Shown here in pieces: positions 26,901-39,122 of a DNA stretch of 64,000 nt. The stretch is from assembly GCF_000004075.3 (NCBI RefSeq), contig NC_026657.2:12958001-13022000 (forward strand), in the 5' to 3' direction. The DNA comes from Cucumis sativus. Taxonomy: Eukaryota > Streptophyta > Magnoliopsida > Cucurbitales > Cucurbitaceae. The translations under genes were made by a program, and so were the position numbers. Each line of letters starts with the position of its first letter. The stretch's first letter is position 1. The notes below the pieces were generated by a model. The model was not told the origin of the DNA and made no database searches. It worked only from the letters and a program-made list of their open reading frames with translations.

Positions 26901-28879
26901 CCAGAACAACGGCGTCTAACTTAGGCTTTCAGGTGATAGTTGATCCCTAAGCTTTGTGCAGTGCTTTCTTTTAGAATAGCAAATAGGCGGTCCTTTTAAT
27001 TGTATTTCAATTTAACTTTTTATTCCAATGATTTCTAATTTCTGGATTGATTTCATTGATTTTTTTTCTTTAAAATTTCAATAACCTTGTTGTCTCTTTA
27101 GAATGTAAGAAAAAAGTTACGCAATTTGTCTCTTCATTAAACCATACAATAATGCACATAGAATGATCAACACAGTCATGAAGCAGCAATAAGGGGCAGA
27201 AAGGCTTGAGCAAGCGGTCATACTCCAATCCAATCAAAAGCTTGTGGGACTTTAGAAGTGAAATAGGTGGGTAACTTTCCAAATATGTTTTTGGGTAGTA
27301 CAGTTCATGATGAAAGAAAATAATTTGTTTTAAAAATATCATCAAACCATGTTGTGTTTCAAATTCTCAATTAATTTTACTTTTATAAATTTACAAACTG
27401 TTTTACCAACACTCTTACCCTAAAAACTTCAAAAAAATTCCATTTCTAACCCATTATTTTTTCCAAAATCAAAAAAAGAAGAAAGAATTACAAAGAGATG
27501 CAAAAAAATAAAATAAAAAGAATAATAATGATGATTGATGAGAGACGAGTAGTGCACGTGATGGAGTGCAGGAAAGCAATGGAATGAGGTGCAAGCCAAC
27601 GTAAATAAAAGCAATTAGAAGGGTAAGTATGAGTGAATGAGATGAAGTCTTTATATAATATATATATATATATATATAATAATAACTTTAATAAGGAATT
27701 AATTAATATATTATTATGATTTTTTACTTGGAAGCATAACCCCCTTTTCCTCCCCCCCAAGTAGTGCACGTGTGCACATCCACTTGCTTTCATATTATGG
27801 GTTTTCGGTGTCAACAAAGAAAGTGACTTTTTTCTTTTTTTATTTAGATTTCATTTATTTTATTATTTCCTTTTCTTTTTTTTTTCTCTCTCTTTTTCTT
27901 TTCTTTTTTTTTTTTAATTTTTTCTCTCTCAAAGATTAAGCTTGCACGAATGGTTCTCTCATACCCATTATTCTGTTACTTTATGATGATGATATCTCAA
28001 CCTCTTCTTTGGCCTCATTTACTAAAAGAAAAGAAAAAAATAATACCCTTTTCATTGACACCTAACTTTTTAACATTTGAGATGCAAATATCACCCCCCT
28101 TTTTTTTTCCTCTCCTTTTTTAATTTTAGCTACTTCACCTTTTTAACCTTTATTTTTGTGTTTTGGTTATTCTTGACCTACTTTTTCCTTTCATCTAATT
28201 TCTCATTGCCTTTTATTTTCTCCAACATTTTCTTCCTCCAGACTTCACATGTTTCACTTTTTAACATCAATAAACACCCCTTATATATGTAGTTTGAATT
28301 TAAGTGCCTAGCTACCTCTATACCCTTTTTTTTTTGCTCTAGCCTTTTTTTATATATATATCAAATTTATTGTTGATCATCATAAAGTTTGGATTGTCCT
28401 TTGTCTCAAAATATATTGATTTTAGAGATGTTTGGGTTCTCCTGAATGTGCACGAAAAACATTTAAGTATATTATCTAGGTTATTGTTCTTATTATGTCT
28501 AAGTGAATTAACTACGAGAATAGTTTGTCTTAGGATATGGGGTGATTTTGGACTATGAAAATTATCAAACAAGGAATTCACCTTAGGATGCAAGATGTGC
28601 ATGAAACAAGAGGCACAACTTAAGGAGTATGTGAGGCGGTTCGAAGGGAGATGTCAACTAGCCCTAACGTGATCCTTGTGCAAGCTAGATTTAACCTTCT
28701 AAAGTTCTATTTGTAAATGAATTGAAGAAACAACACTAGGTTTAACTCCACTGTATATATAGAATGTGATAACTTCATATTAGTCAAATTTAAGTTCTTT
28801 CCTAAAAATTTGGTTTGATTGGTCTTGTGCTAAAAACTAACTTAAACATTGGAGAGTTTGTGACATGCCATATTAAGAT
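23960..28879. other. Gene-poor AT-rich DNA
   Basis: No credible gene. It contains a TA run at 27652-27679 and long CT/T-rich tracts (27840-28340). Two patches with mixed composition and G-box-like cores (GGCACGTGACC near 25773; GTGCACGT near 27554 and 27765) look promoter-like but have no adjacent coding exon that I can find. Confidence 0.4.
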
Positions 28880-29290
28880 GTGTTGAGTTTTTTAGGCAAA
28901 ATATTAAATATGTAGTTGTTTTATATTGGTTATTTTGGAGAAATGTGGGTAACTCCAAACCTATAAAAAGAGCTCACTTTCTTTGTTTGCAAATGACTCA
29001 GTTAGAAACACTTTAAACTTCAGTGTGCTAACTCTAATTAAATTTCCTTTGTATTCTCTAGTTGGAAAGTGGGTAAAAGGTGAGAGTGGCAAAAAAATTT
29101 CAGCGAGTGTTCTTATAATTGGGGCTAGGAGAGAGAAAATCATTATTTGTGATTGTAACAATTTTTTTAACCGAGTGAATTTCTTGATTTTATGTCCAAG
29201 TTGGGAGTTTCCCAAGTAAATTAATGTATTTTCAGTTTTTATTGCTTTATTTAATATATTTGTTATTTATGTGTATGCTCCTACTGCATA
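28880..29290 (+). mobile_element. Possible Copia-type LTR remnant
   Basis: Starts near TGTTGAG. It has a TATA-like CCTATAAAAAGAG (about 28960), a downstream leader, and a distal block 'ttttcagtttttattgcttt' typical of plant Copia LTR ends. No internal coding domain or clear target-site duplication is visible, so it would be a decayed solo LTR. Ends are approximate. Confidence 0.35.
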
Positions 29291-31502
29291 ATTGGGAGGT
29301 TTTGTCCCAACGGGATGTTATCCTAATTGTCTTTGTATGTAACATGATCTTCTTCGAAATACAAATTTATTGTTAGTAGCATGTGGAGATTTGATGAGTT
29401 TCTTTGATTGTATTTTGCTATCAACGCGAATTATTTGTGTAATAACAAAAGTACAACATGAAAGGTAACTTGGAACTTGTATTTTACATATAGGGACAAA
29501 AAAACTGATCACCTAGTAATCTTAGTTAAAAGACACATATAAGATAGCTTTCTCATCTCTAGCTTATATAATCTATGAATGAGATTATCTTTTAATTTCT
29601 TCCTAACTTGTTTAATTCTATAGGAATTTTAATTACTTTATCAAATGTCTCTTTCATAAAAGAGTGATTATGAAGATATATATTCTCTATACAAGAAAAA
29701 AGCTTCCAGTAATCTATCACATCATAAAACACCATACACCCTTGAATAGACTAATTATACTTCATTAAGAAAAGCTCTTATCACATAAAAGGAAAATATA
29801 ATAAGATGGTAAAAAAGAAACAACGTTGATAGAGACCCACAAAAATAAAAACTAAACGAGACAACCTATTACATTGCATGATCGAAGAATCATTCAAAAG
29901 TATATAAAAATTGAAGAAGAGATAACGTCAAAAAATTAAGACGACATGTGTAGGAAACCTTCCAAGATCATAAGCAGTTAACTCAAGAGTCATCAATATG
30001 ATAAATTCTATGACAGATATTGGATATCTGCTTTTTTATTGAAAAGATTAACAATTTTCAAACAACGTATTTGATAATACGAATTCAAAATTGGTGGGAG
30101 GGGCATAAAAAGTGTAAAATTGTAAATTGGGTAGAAACACAGTAGGGTGATATTTAAAAAATGAAAATGTGCATAATAAAGATAGAGAAAATGATGATGA
30201 TGAATAGGTATGAAAGTAGATTGTGGTAATGAATGAAAAAGTAGGGAATAATTAGTGGTGATACCTTTAGCCTTTTACCAATGGCCACACGTGTGACAAG
30301 TTAAATTTTTTTTATTTAATTGTAGGCTTAAAAGAGAAAAAAAGAAAGGGCAATTAACTCTCTTAAAAGGGACCCAGCCAAGAGTGTGGAACAATTGGAT
30401 ATTTCTTTCTTCACAAAAAACTGACCCCTCTTTATGGGGTGGCTTAGTGTAGTTTTGGACCCACATTGCAAAAGCTAAACCAGCATATCACATGTTTGAG
30501 TTATCAACTAGGTGGTGGCTGACCTATATTTTTTAAAAGTCACATCTATTATATTATATTATGTTATATTATATTATTCTTTCCTTTTCTTTCTTCTATC
30601 TAATATGCTTTACTCATTTTACCATTATTTCAACATTATCAACTCTACTAATCATCACCCTTACATTCTAACTTTTATTTCACTCAAGATCTTATATTAA
30701 ATTTGAGAGAAGATAATATATTGATTACAATGCATGGAATTTCTCTCATTTTCTTAAATAGAAAATTTAGTTTGATGACTATCACATAATATATATTGTT
30801 AAGATGAATGTAATTTAATTGGAATAAAATTTATAGTTTATTTACCATTTTTCAAGATCAAATGTTATGGTTTAAAATAAAAAGAGAAACAATTGGGTAC
30901 AATTTTTGTTTTTCTTTCATTAATTAAATTAAGAAGAAATGAAATTATAAAGAATATAAGAAAGGCAAAAACCAAAAAAGAAATAGAATAATATTTGAAC
31001 ATAAAAAAACTAAAAGAGAAAGAATGTGAATGGAAGTAAAAAAAAAAAAAAAAAAAAAGAGATGTAGAAAGGTATAGATGCATGTATAAGGCTGCATTTT
31101 TAGCGCTACATATAGAGAGGTTTGGTTTAGTGTCTTCACTTTATACCTTCAATTATTTCCTTTTCTTTTTTTTTTTTCTTTTTTAACTCATCCTTTTGTT
31201 TTCCTTTAATTTGTCTTCTTCTCCATTTAAATATAGTCACTTCAATCATTTTTTTTCTCTCTCAATATTATCTCTAATATCTTATACTATACATTATTCA
31301 AAATTTACATTAAACTTTTCATTAATTACATCTATCTTGCTCCTTTTTATACATGTATATAGAGTGATCACTTGTATATAGTTAGTTTTTTAAAAATATA
31401 TAACAAATATAATCAAGGTGGAATAAATTAAGACCGAACAACTTTCCATTCATTTATTTTAAAAAGATTAGATTAAATATTGTAAGAGTTGTTGGCTAAT
31501 AT
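29291..31502. other. Gene-poor AT-rich DNA
   Basis: No credible gene. It includes an ATATT pentanucleotide run near 30547-30578, an A21 run at 31038-31058, and a mixed-composition patch at 30260-30500 with GGCCACACGTGTGAC, without an associated frame. Confidence 0.4.
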
Positions 31503-31595
31503 ATAGAGTGTGAAACGAATCTCAAACCTTAAGATTAGTGTTGTAACAAATTATGTGTTAACTGTGAGCTATATTCATGTTGGCGACTTTATTCT
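31503..31595 (-). mobile_element. Decayed SINE-like fragment (family B)
   Basis: Aligns by eye with 9716-9806: both carry a 'gaatctcaaacc/gaatctgagacc' block and 'gagcta...(t)tcatgttggc(g/a)a'. Strongly diverged, so the assignment is tentative. Confidence 0.35.
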
Positions 31596-31907
31596 AACTC
31601 GTACTTTTGAATTTCAATATAAAATATTAGATACACGATGATGAAAAATATTGTAATATTCTTTGTAAAATGAAATCTCACTTTACCAATAATATTATGC
31701 TTAACTACTTTTGAAATTAGGTTTGATGTGTATATAATAAAGTATTTATATGATTGATAATGATATAGTTGCAAGGTAGGAGTAATAATATATATATATT
31801 ATATATATTAAAAAAAGTGTGTGCCTTGAATATAGGAGTTGGGAAGGTGGGGCAACATTGGCATCCCATGTGAAGCATTTAATTTAGACTATAGTTTTCA
31901 TGTACGT

Positions 31908-31910
<3 letters not shown>

Positions 31911-31939
<29 letters not shown>
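31911..31939. repeat. (TA)n microsatellite
   Basis: Perfect TA run of about 29 nt. Confidence 0.95.
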
Positions 31940-31941
<2 letters not shown>

Positions 31942-32825
31942 ATTGGGTTTATTACATTTGACAATTTTATATGCTTGTGGACAAAGAAGAACACTATATA
32001 TCCAACTACTAATGCTTGATTTTGACTATGAACTTCTAAGTTTTGAAACAAAATTATAATAATTATAATTATAATTGAATTGTTTGTTACAATTTAGACT
32101 TGAGTTGGGCCTATCTGCCATTATAATGTCCGAAAGAGTAAGCCTGGGCCCCATTTAGCCCAATAACCCGGCCCACTTACAAAACCTTGTTGGATATTGG
32201 AGTCAAATTTTATTTTTAAAAAAGATTTTCTAACACAAATATTCAGAAATAACTTGACTATTACAACTTTATATAATATCAACGTAGTAATTAACATGCC
32301 CCTATCTATTTTTAGGTTGGATCAATCCTTTCTGTAATTGCTGTACTAAAATTTTTAAAAAAAAAGTTTCAAAGAATAAAGTAAATTAATGGTAAATAAT
32401 AAAATTGTTTAAAGCATTTATAAAATATAGCAAATTTTCATATTTCATCGTTGATAGCACTACTATCTATGCACTTATAAAAGTCTATCATGTTTGATTA
32501 TACAATCATTACTTTATTAAATGTGGATTAAAATGCAATAATCACTTATTTAGCATGTGTTTACTTGTTCGTAGAAACCTTTATTTATATAGAAAAATTA
32601 AATTTGAAAAGTTGGAGTAAAAACATTAATTCAATCACTATATATATTTTTACGAAATTTAGAAATAAAAAAATTGAAAAGAAAATGAATGATAGTGCAA
32701 CCAAGAAATAAACTCAATTCACGAAATAAGAAACCTAAAAGAATAGACTACAAATAGAGAAGAGAGTACCTGAAGGAAACTAAATACTATTTATTGAAAA
32801 AGTTTAGATTTCAAACCATAATTCG
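31940..32825. other. Intergenic DNA upstream of the GC island
   Basis: No gene seen. At 32110-32175 several TGGGCC/GGCCCA elements occur (plant site II-like). At 32405-32500 there are weak matches to the MITE core (tatagcaaattt, gttgatagcac, agtctatcatg). Confidence 0.4.
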
Positions 32826-33130
32826 ACAGTAGAGGTACGGCTGGCGGCTCGGATGCGGAAGAGGCGCGGCTCACGGCTCAAGTGCGGAATGGGATCGGCT
32901 CGCGCTCGGCAGTAGGACGGCTCAAGGCTCGGCTTACGACTCGGATGCGGAATGGGATCGGCTCCCGGCTCCCGTACACATACAGCTTGGACAGAGCGCG
33001 CGCTTGCGAGAGGAGACGGCTACCGGCGCGGACGCGGAAGAAAAGCTTCACACGGCGGCTAGGCTTCGTCGGACGATCGGCTGTGCGCGGCTGATGGAGA
33101 TAAATTCGACGAACGATCGGCTGGGTTTCG
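32826..33130. repeat. GC-rich island of degenerate CGGCTC repeats
   Basis: About 300 nt of high GC content in otherwise AT-rich DNA. GCGGAATGGGATCGGCTC occurs at 32884-32901 and again, identical, at 32947-32964; a related unit starts at 32855. ACGATCGGCTG occurs at 33073 and 33113. Many CGGCTC hexamers are interspersed. Frames stay open on both strands because stop codons are rare at this composition. It lies about 350 nt upstream of the HCF106 start. It may be a piece of a transposable element or captured foreign sequence; I cannot name it. Confidence 0.75.
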
Positions 33131-33482
33131 AAGAAGACCTTTCTCTTTTTTTTAATTGCACTAAATTTGAGGACCATTTATAAATAATAATAATAACATC
33201 ATTACTTTTTCTTTCTTATTTTCATTACATCATATTTTTATGTTCCCTAAATTTATTATCATCGTAGTTAAATTGAAACTTTTTATCCAGCTAGAGTTGA
33301 TTATTATAGTGGTTCATAATGGTCACCGTTTATGTTAGAGAAATAAAAAAATAGAAAAACAAACAAAAATCTCAAGGCTACTGCGAATGAGGAGGGAGTG
33401 AAGTGAAGTGAAGCTGTCTGTATCCTAATTAGCGACTATCTGTTTGCGAGTCTCCCCCAGTTCATGGTTCTTCTCAATAATC

Positions 33483-36400
33483 ATGACCTCCAAAATTTCA
33501 GTTTCCACATTACCATTTCCCCCATCTTCCCCAACATCTACTTGCTCAAGACTTTCACCCTCCACTTCCACTTCCTCTTCCATCTTATACCCCATAACCC
33601 CCAAATTTCATCTCTCCTTGTGTAATTTCCCACTGGGTCTCCGCCTTTTCTCTCCATGGACTGGTTTAAAGCACTTGGGTATTTCTACCAGAGGAAGGTT
33701 TCCCGGTATGGATATAATACTCTTTTATGTTTAAGATTCAATTACTTTTTCATATGTGTCTGTTTGATTTCATATTGTCTGAAAGTGGTATTTTTGCAGA
33801 GAGAAGGAAGAGAATTCCTAAGGGGAAAGCAGTTTTTGCATCTTTGTTTGGGGTTGGAGCTCCCGAGGCACTGGTTATTGGGGTTGTGGCTTTGTTAGTT
33901 TTTGGTCCCAAGGGCCTTGCTGAGGTTAGTTATACAATTCTTGTAGATTACAGAAATTTTGGAGGTATTTGGCTGTTTCAGATTTGTTTATTTCGTTTAA
34001 ACGTTTTTGTGGATTTTATTGTCTGATGTTTTCTTGATGATGGCAAAAGTTGCGCCTTTGATAGAATGAATTCTCTTTAGAAATTAGATTCCATCTATTT
34101 AAGGTAGTCTGGTAGGTTTTGGTGTTGGTGCCGTTGACCAAAGTTTCTATTAGAAACAAGAAACTTCCCTTACCTTAATGCTCTAGTCTTTTTCTGTCTT
34201 GAGCCACGGTGGAGGAATAATTAGTGTTGATGCAAAAATCAACATTTGCTGCCTCGGCCTGGTCGAGGCCAAGCAGCGCCAAGCAATGCCGGCCCTAGTT
34301 AAGTCTTGTATTCAAACCCATTCCAGCCTTGGGGCATCGTTGCTATCGTTGCTGGCCCTGATTCTATTATTTGATTGGCTTTGTTGCCCTTTTTTCATGT
34401 TTGGCAGATTATACCCATTGGTCTCATAACAAGTATGCTGTATTGTCGCAATGACAAGAAGGGTAGCTTCCTAATTCTTTGACAGACCTTCAATCATTGT
34501 TGTGTACATGATAAAGTGTGTTAAGAAAAATCTCATGTATTAAATTCACCCTTGTGACTCGGTTTGTTGGTAACTTAAGGAAGCGTAACGTGTAATCACC
34601 ATAGGTTAGCCAGCCTAGTTACACGAGAGCTATCATAAAAAGTGAGGTTATGAGTTTCTCTCCCATTTACCTTTTGGAGGAAAAGGTGATCTTTTTTGGT
34701 TTGTCTGCGTTTAGGCTTTGTTGCGGGATCTTTGGGAGAGAAACAATAGAATGTTTAAAGGTGTAGTGAGGGGCTCTAATGAGATTTCAAGGTTTCATGT
34801 TTCTCTTTGGACTTTGGTTTCAAATATTTTTGGTGGGCTTGCTTTTTTGTTTGCCCCTGTATTGTTTCGTTTGTTTAGCTAGAGCCCTCTATGAGTAATA
34901 TTGACAACCAAACGTAGTAAGGTCAAACAATTGTCTTGTGAGAATAAGTGAGTTGAACCTCTGGTCCAAATACTCACAATTATTTTAAAAAATAACGTAA
35001 CTTAAGGGGCATGACTAAGAATATAGAAGCTCCTTATGAAGAAAAGATTTGTGCACATATTTTGGGAACTTTAGAGTTGGGGAGTGATAAGGAACTCCAA
35101 GAAGTTTCATTAGTTTGTACTTCTCTGAAAGGGTTTCTATCAGTTATAACTTATATTACGATGTCATATTTAAAGCGCTGAGAAATGAAATCACTGCATT
35201 CATTGTCTCTTCTTTGGTAAAATAGTGGGTGGTAAATGTTTTATAAAGAATTGTGAGTGATGTTGATAGTGATTATATTTTCTAATTCTCCACATCTCTT
35301 TTGCTGTGCTTTTTGAAATTGAATAATTCTCAGCTTCTATCACGCTTTACTTGAAAAGAACACTAATGATACTTGATATGATTTTAAACATCTTGGTTAT
35401 TACAATGGACTATCTGTTTATTTCTTTTCCGAGGGTCTTGTCCAGTTGGAACCCAAAAAGTGAAGGCATCGGCTGCCTCATAGGTTTCCTTTTCCCTGTG
35501 CTGCACTCTTGTTTTGAGAACCCTCATCATCAATGGTTCTCTGTGAGTATTGGCTTGTAACTGTAATGGAGATAAGAAAGAAGGATAATCTCATCTCTGA
35601 ATTAAGTAATGCAAGTATATAAATGAAATCTAGCATTTTAAAAGATTCCTCCCTACTATCATTGGGTTGGCCTAGTGGTCAACAAGGTCCATGAGTTTAA
35701 TAAAGGACCTAGAGGGAATGAGCTCAATTCAAATTCACGGTGGCCAACTACCTAGGCTTTAATATCTTCTAGTTTCCTTGGCACCCGAATGTCGTAGGAT
35801 CAGACAGATTGTCCTGTGAGATTAAGTCAAGGTGAGTATTAGCTAACCCAAACACTCATTGGTATATCAAAGAAATAAAAATTAAAGGGTCCTCCCTCTT
35901 AATTTGATGTATTTGTTGTATGCTCTCAAAATTGTTGATACTGACCCAAATACTCAAACGGCAGTCTACCATTTGTACTTGTTTGGAGACCAAAGTACAA
36001 AGAAAGTTGGTTTGGCTTTGGAGATCTCAAAAGGCTATGAAGGTCAACAAGTTCTTGGTATACATTATTACAGTGTAGAGTGCTGAAAGTTGCTCATTTA
36101 TGTTTCCTGATATGAGACTTGTAAAAGGGTAAGAGTAACTTTTTAAGACTGAAACCACTTGAAATGAGGAGATTGATATGTCAATGTTATTTATTAATTT
36201 GTTGTTATAAACAGAAACGGGCAGTCTTAAATGAACACATGTTAGTGAAGAGTAAGGTTAGCCTTGGGTCCTTAACCCCATCCTCATTGTAAAAAGATTA
36301 TAATCCAGCAATATATCAATTGTAATGGCCCTAATGGGTGATCCTACTTCTAGTCTTGTGCACCTCAATGTAAACTTCAGGATATTGAGCTTTCCACTTG

Positions 36401-38542
36401 GATGCTGGAACTCAAGAACTTGCAAAACTTCCTTAAAACGTCGAAAATCTTTACCAGGGCCACTCCTTGGCAGCAAGGCTGATGATTTGAAACTGCTATT
36501 ATATAAGACAATAATTTTGGAACTTCTTTTGGTGGCTCTATCTCCAAGTCTAAAGATGAAGCTGATGGAAAGTTCTTTTTCTTTGGTGTTTGATAGTTCT
36601 TGATTATAGAGCTTTGATCTCTGTGCCAATCAAATTTGTTCTGGGCAGGTTCATGTGAAACAAAAAAAAAAAAAGAAAAACCTCACTGTCAGTTTCCTAT
36701 GTTGCCCTTGGGTTTGGTAGAATGGAATGCTAGGATTTATTTTGATTTGCTCTTCTGACTGTTAGATCAAACGAATGATGCTGCTCATCTGAAAGTTGGT
36801 AGCATTATGTGCTTGAAAACTTGTAGAGTATGGAAGGTGAATGGTCAAATTTGACTAATCTTAATCTGCTGGCTTTGTAGTCGAAACAGGTTGTCTGGCT
36901 AACTTTCTTTACATTTTCAACCAATTAGGATCTCTTTCTGTAAACTTCCAAGGTGTTGGCTGGGGAAGACGAGAAATCCTTGTTGAAATCTTGAGTTTAA
37001 TTCTTAAAAACCTCTTCAGAGGCCTCCAGAATGTTGCATTTAATCAAAAACATATATCGAGTTTGCCTGAGTGAAATTCTAAAAAACATCTCTTCAGAGG
37101 CCTCCAGGAACTTGAAAGTTGAAGCTTTATAAAGAAAAAATCGTTCAAGTAAGCTGATCCATTGAACTTGGAATTGGATCTCAAAATAGATCAACCTCAA
37201 GTTAATTTAACTATTTTACCAACTATCAAACAAAAAGGAATTTGTTTTTATCAAAAGCATCTAGGACTTTGCATAAGATGAAAACAACTTGACATGCATT
37301 GATTACCAAGTCTAACAAAAGACCTGAAAACCATTTGGGCAGGTTTTTGTTAAATTCTTTAGAAGATTTAACCTAAAACATATCAATAAGTCCCAAATTT
37401 AGTTGACTTAACTTATTTACATGCAGGTTGCTCGGACTCTGGGGAAAACCTTACGTGCATTTCAACCCACTATTAGAGAACTCCAGGTTGTTATAAAAGT
37501 ATATAGTATAACTTATATATCAGTTTTTGAGATTTTCTTGTATAACTTCTTATAGACCTTATTGTAGTTTTTTGTTCTTCATTTTTGTCTCTAGGATGTT
37601 TCTAGAGAATTCAAGACCACGCTCGAGCGAGAAATTGGTCTCGATGAAATTGAGAGTTCAGTTAACAGCTCATACAATGCCAGCAAATCTACCTACTCAA
37701 ACCCACCTTCTGTTTCTAAAGCAGAAGAATTTGTTTCAAACTCACCTTTTCTTCCTAAAGCAGAAGAGCTTTCAGTGGCTGAACCAAGTGAGCGATTAAG
37801 TTATTTCTTATCCATATTCTTATTTGTTATCGGTACTTCTGTTCTAGGGAAGAAAGCTACATAGAAAAAGTAGAATGCCAAATGGAAAAAAAAAAAAGAA
37901 AAAAAGATCAGTAAGCAGCCTTATTTTTTGAAAATAGAAACAAAAAATTAACAATTATTGTTAAACCAAGCCATTTGAGAACATGAAATAAAATTTAATA
38001 GCTGCCGTGCATCATGTCTAGGAATGTTAAAATGAAACAATCAGTAGGGTTATAGAATCATCGTTCTGTCAGCTTCAATTATGATACGGTTTTTGAAAGA
38101 AAATTTTCTTATGTATTTTAACAGCAGATGATTCTTCATCAGCAAGCAAAGCTTATAGCTCTGAAGAATACCTAAAAGTTACAGAAGAGCAGCTAAAAGC
38201 TCAAGATGAGCTTCAAACCAATTTTGTAGCCCAAAACCAGAGTGGATCTCAAGTACAGCGTGAAGGTTGTTAAAATCAAATCTCTCAAGTTTTATTTGAT
38301 AACTATTTTGTTTTGATCTCATTTTTTAGGTAAACATTTGAATTCATAGTCAAATTCTAAAACCAAATGGTTATCAACGGGATCTTCATTTTCTCACCCT
38401 CCTCCTAAAACTCTAACATATACTCTTAATAGGAACTGTTGAAGAACCTGCCACGGGTGCTCCTGAACTCCAAAATCTTGACATAGGTAAGGTTGAGGAG
38501 TCAACTGCCTCAGCACCCGGACCTCCTGGAACTGAGACGTAG
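33483..38542 (+). CDS. HCF106: Sec-independent protein translocase TatB, chloroplast (HCF106)
   Basis: Exons are 33483-33705, 33800-33924, 37427-37486, 37595-37787, 38125 (or 38128)-38265 and 38433-38542. They total 852 nt, 283 residues. The start is the ATG at 33483 (MTSKISVS); the only upstream in-frame extension begins at a TTG. Residues 1 to about 85 are Ser/Thr/Pro-rich with basic residues, a typical stroma-directing transit peptide. Then come the TatB/TatA signature GVGAPEALVIGVVALLVFGP (membrane helix about 97-109, FGP hinge) and the amphipathic helix KGLAEVARTLGKTLRAFQPT. DVSREFKTTLEREIGLDEIE follows, then a variable acidic Ser/Gln-rich tail containing YSSEEYLKVTEEQLKAQ. HCF106 pairs with cpTatC as the thylakoid receptor for twin-arginine precursor proteins and acts with Tha4. 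The length is close to Arabidopsis HCF106. Identity is clear. Confidence 0.95.
34715..34830 (+). mobile_element. LINE ORF2 C-terminal relic in HCF106 intron 2
   Basis: The plus-strand frame reads ALLRDLWERNNRMFKG, then FHVSLWTLVSN. I recognise this as the C-terminal region of plant non-LTR retrotransposon reverse transcriptase proteins (…WGERNNRVF…RFHVSLW…). Only about 40 residues survive, broken upstream by a stop. It sits in the 3.5 kb intron 2, in the same orientation as the host gene. Confidence 0.65.
34905..34982 (+). mobile_element. SINE 3' fragment (family A)
   Basis: Matches by eye the 3' part of the fuller element at 35661-35868: 'aatgtcgtaggatcagac' versus 'aacgtagtaaggtcaaac', then 'ttgtc(c/t)tgtgaga' and a shared 'ccaaa(c/t)actcac/t' end. 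It directly follows the LINE relic, as expected for a shared insertion history. Confidence 0.5.
35661..35868 (+). mobile_element. tRNA-derived SINE (family A)
   Basis: Near its 5' end is an A-box-like TTGGCCTAGTGGTCAACAAGG; about 50 nt on is a B-box-like AGCTCAATTCAAAT. A conserved non-tRNA body then ends near CCCAAACACTCATTGGTATA. The same body is found in diverged form at 34905-34982 and 60561-60768. I associate this element with cucurbit genomes from memory. It is inserted in HCF106 intron 2 in sense orientation. Confidence 0.6.
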
Positions 38543-39122
38543 AGTTATTGGAATCGGAATCCATTGTGGATGGATGAGTATTTGTTGTTTCATCAATGGA
38601 TTGGATATGATACAACATGTTTGTTTAGGTGGGCAATTAGAAAATGTGTTAGTGTTTGGGAGAGGTGATTTTATCAGTGTCTTGGAACGTAATTAGTTTC
38701 TAGGCATTGGATAAGATGGTTTTTGTTGGATTACTATTAAGTAGAATTCCTTCCTCATTTCATATTAATATCTTCCACGGATTTTAGTTTTAAAAAAAAA
38801 ATATATAATTCTTAGTCTATCAGTTTTGTGAAATAGATTCAAAACATATTCTAATTAGATTACCTTACAAAATGGCTAATAAATAATATCCATAAAAGAA
38901 ATATATATATATATAAGAAATTTGAAATTCTAACATCTTGGTCAATAATTAAACAATTTCATTATTAATAAAATAAAAAAGCATTTTTGCGCAATTAAAA
39001 AGGAAAAAAAAAGGGTCACATAATGTAAATAACATTATAAAAAGCAATATTTCCCCAAGAAATTCAAAACCCCAAATTCTGTCCTCTTCCACTTTATTCA
39101 AATCACTTGGGAAAACAAAAAC
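38543..39122. other. Intergenic region between convergent HCF106 and BAHD genes
   Basis: Holds the 3' UTRs of two genes that converge here. AT-rich, with a short TA run near 38901-38913. No other gene. Confidence 0.6.

Noticed and set aside
32878..33177. 99-codon minus-strand and 70-codon plus-strand frames in the GC island
   Set aside because: Arg/Ser-rich translations of simple CGGCTC repeats on both strands; open because of composition, without motif or splice logic.
36258..36629. 123-codon minus-strand frame in HCF106 intron 2
   Set aside because: No recognisable domain; the overlapping plus-strand frame (36325-36603) is equally open. It may be old transposon sequence, but I could not identify it.
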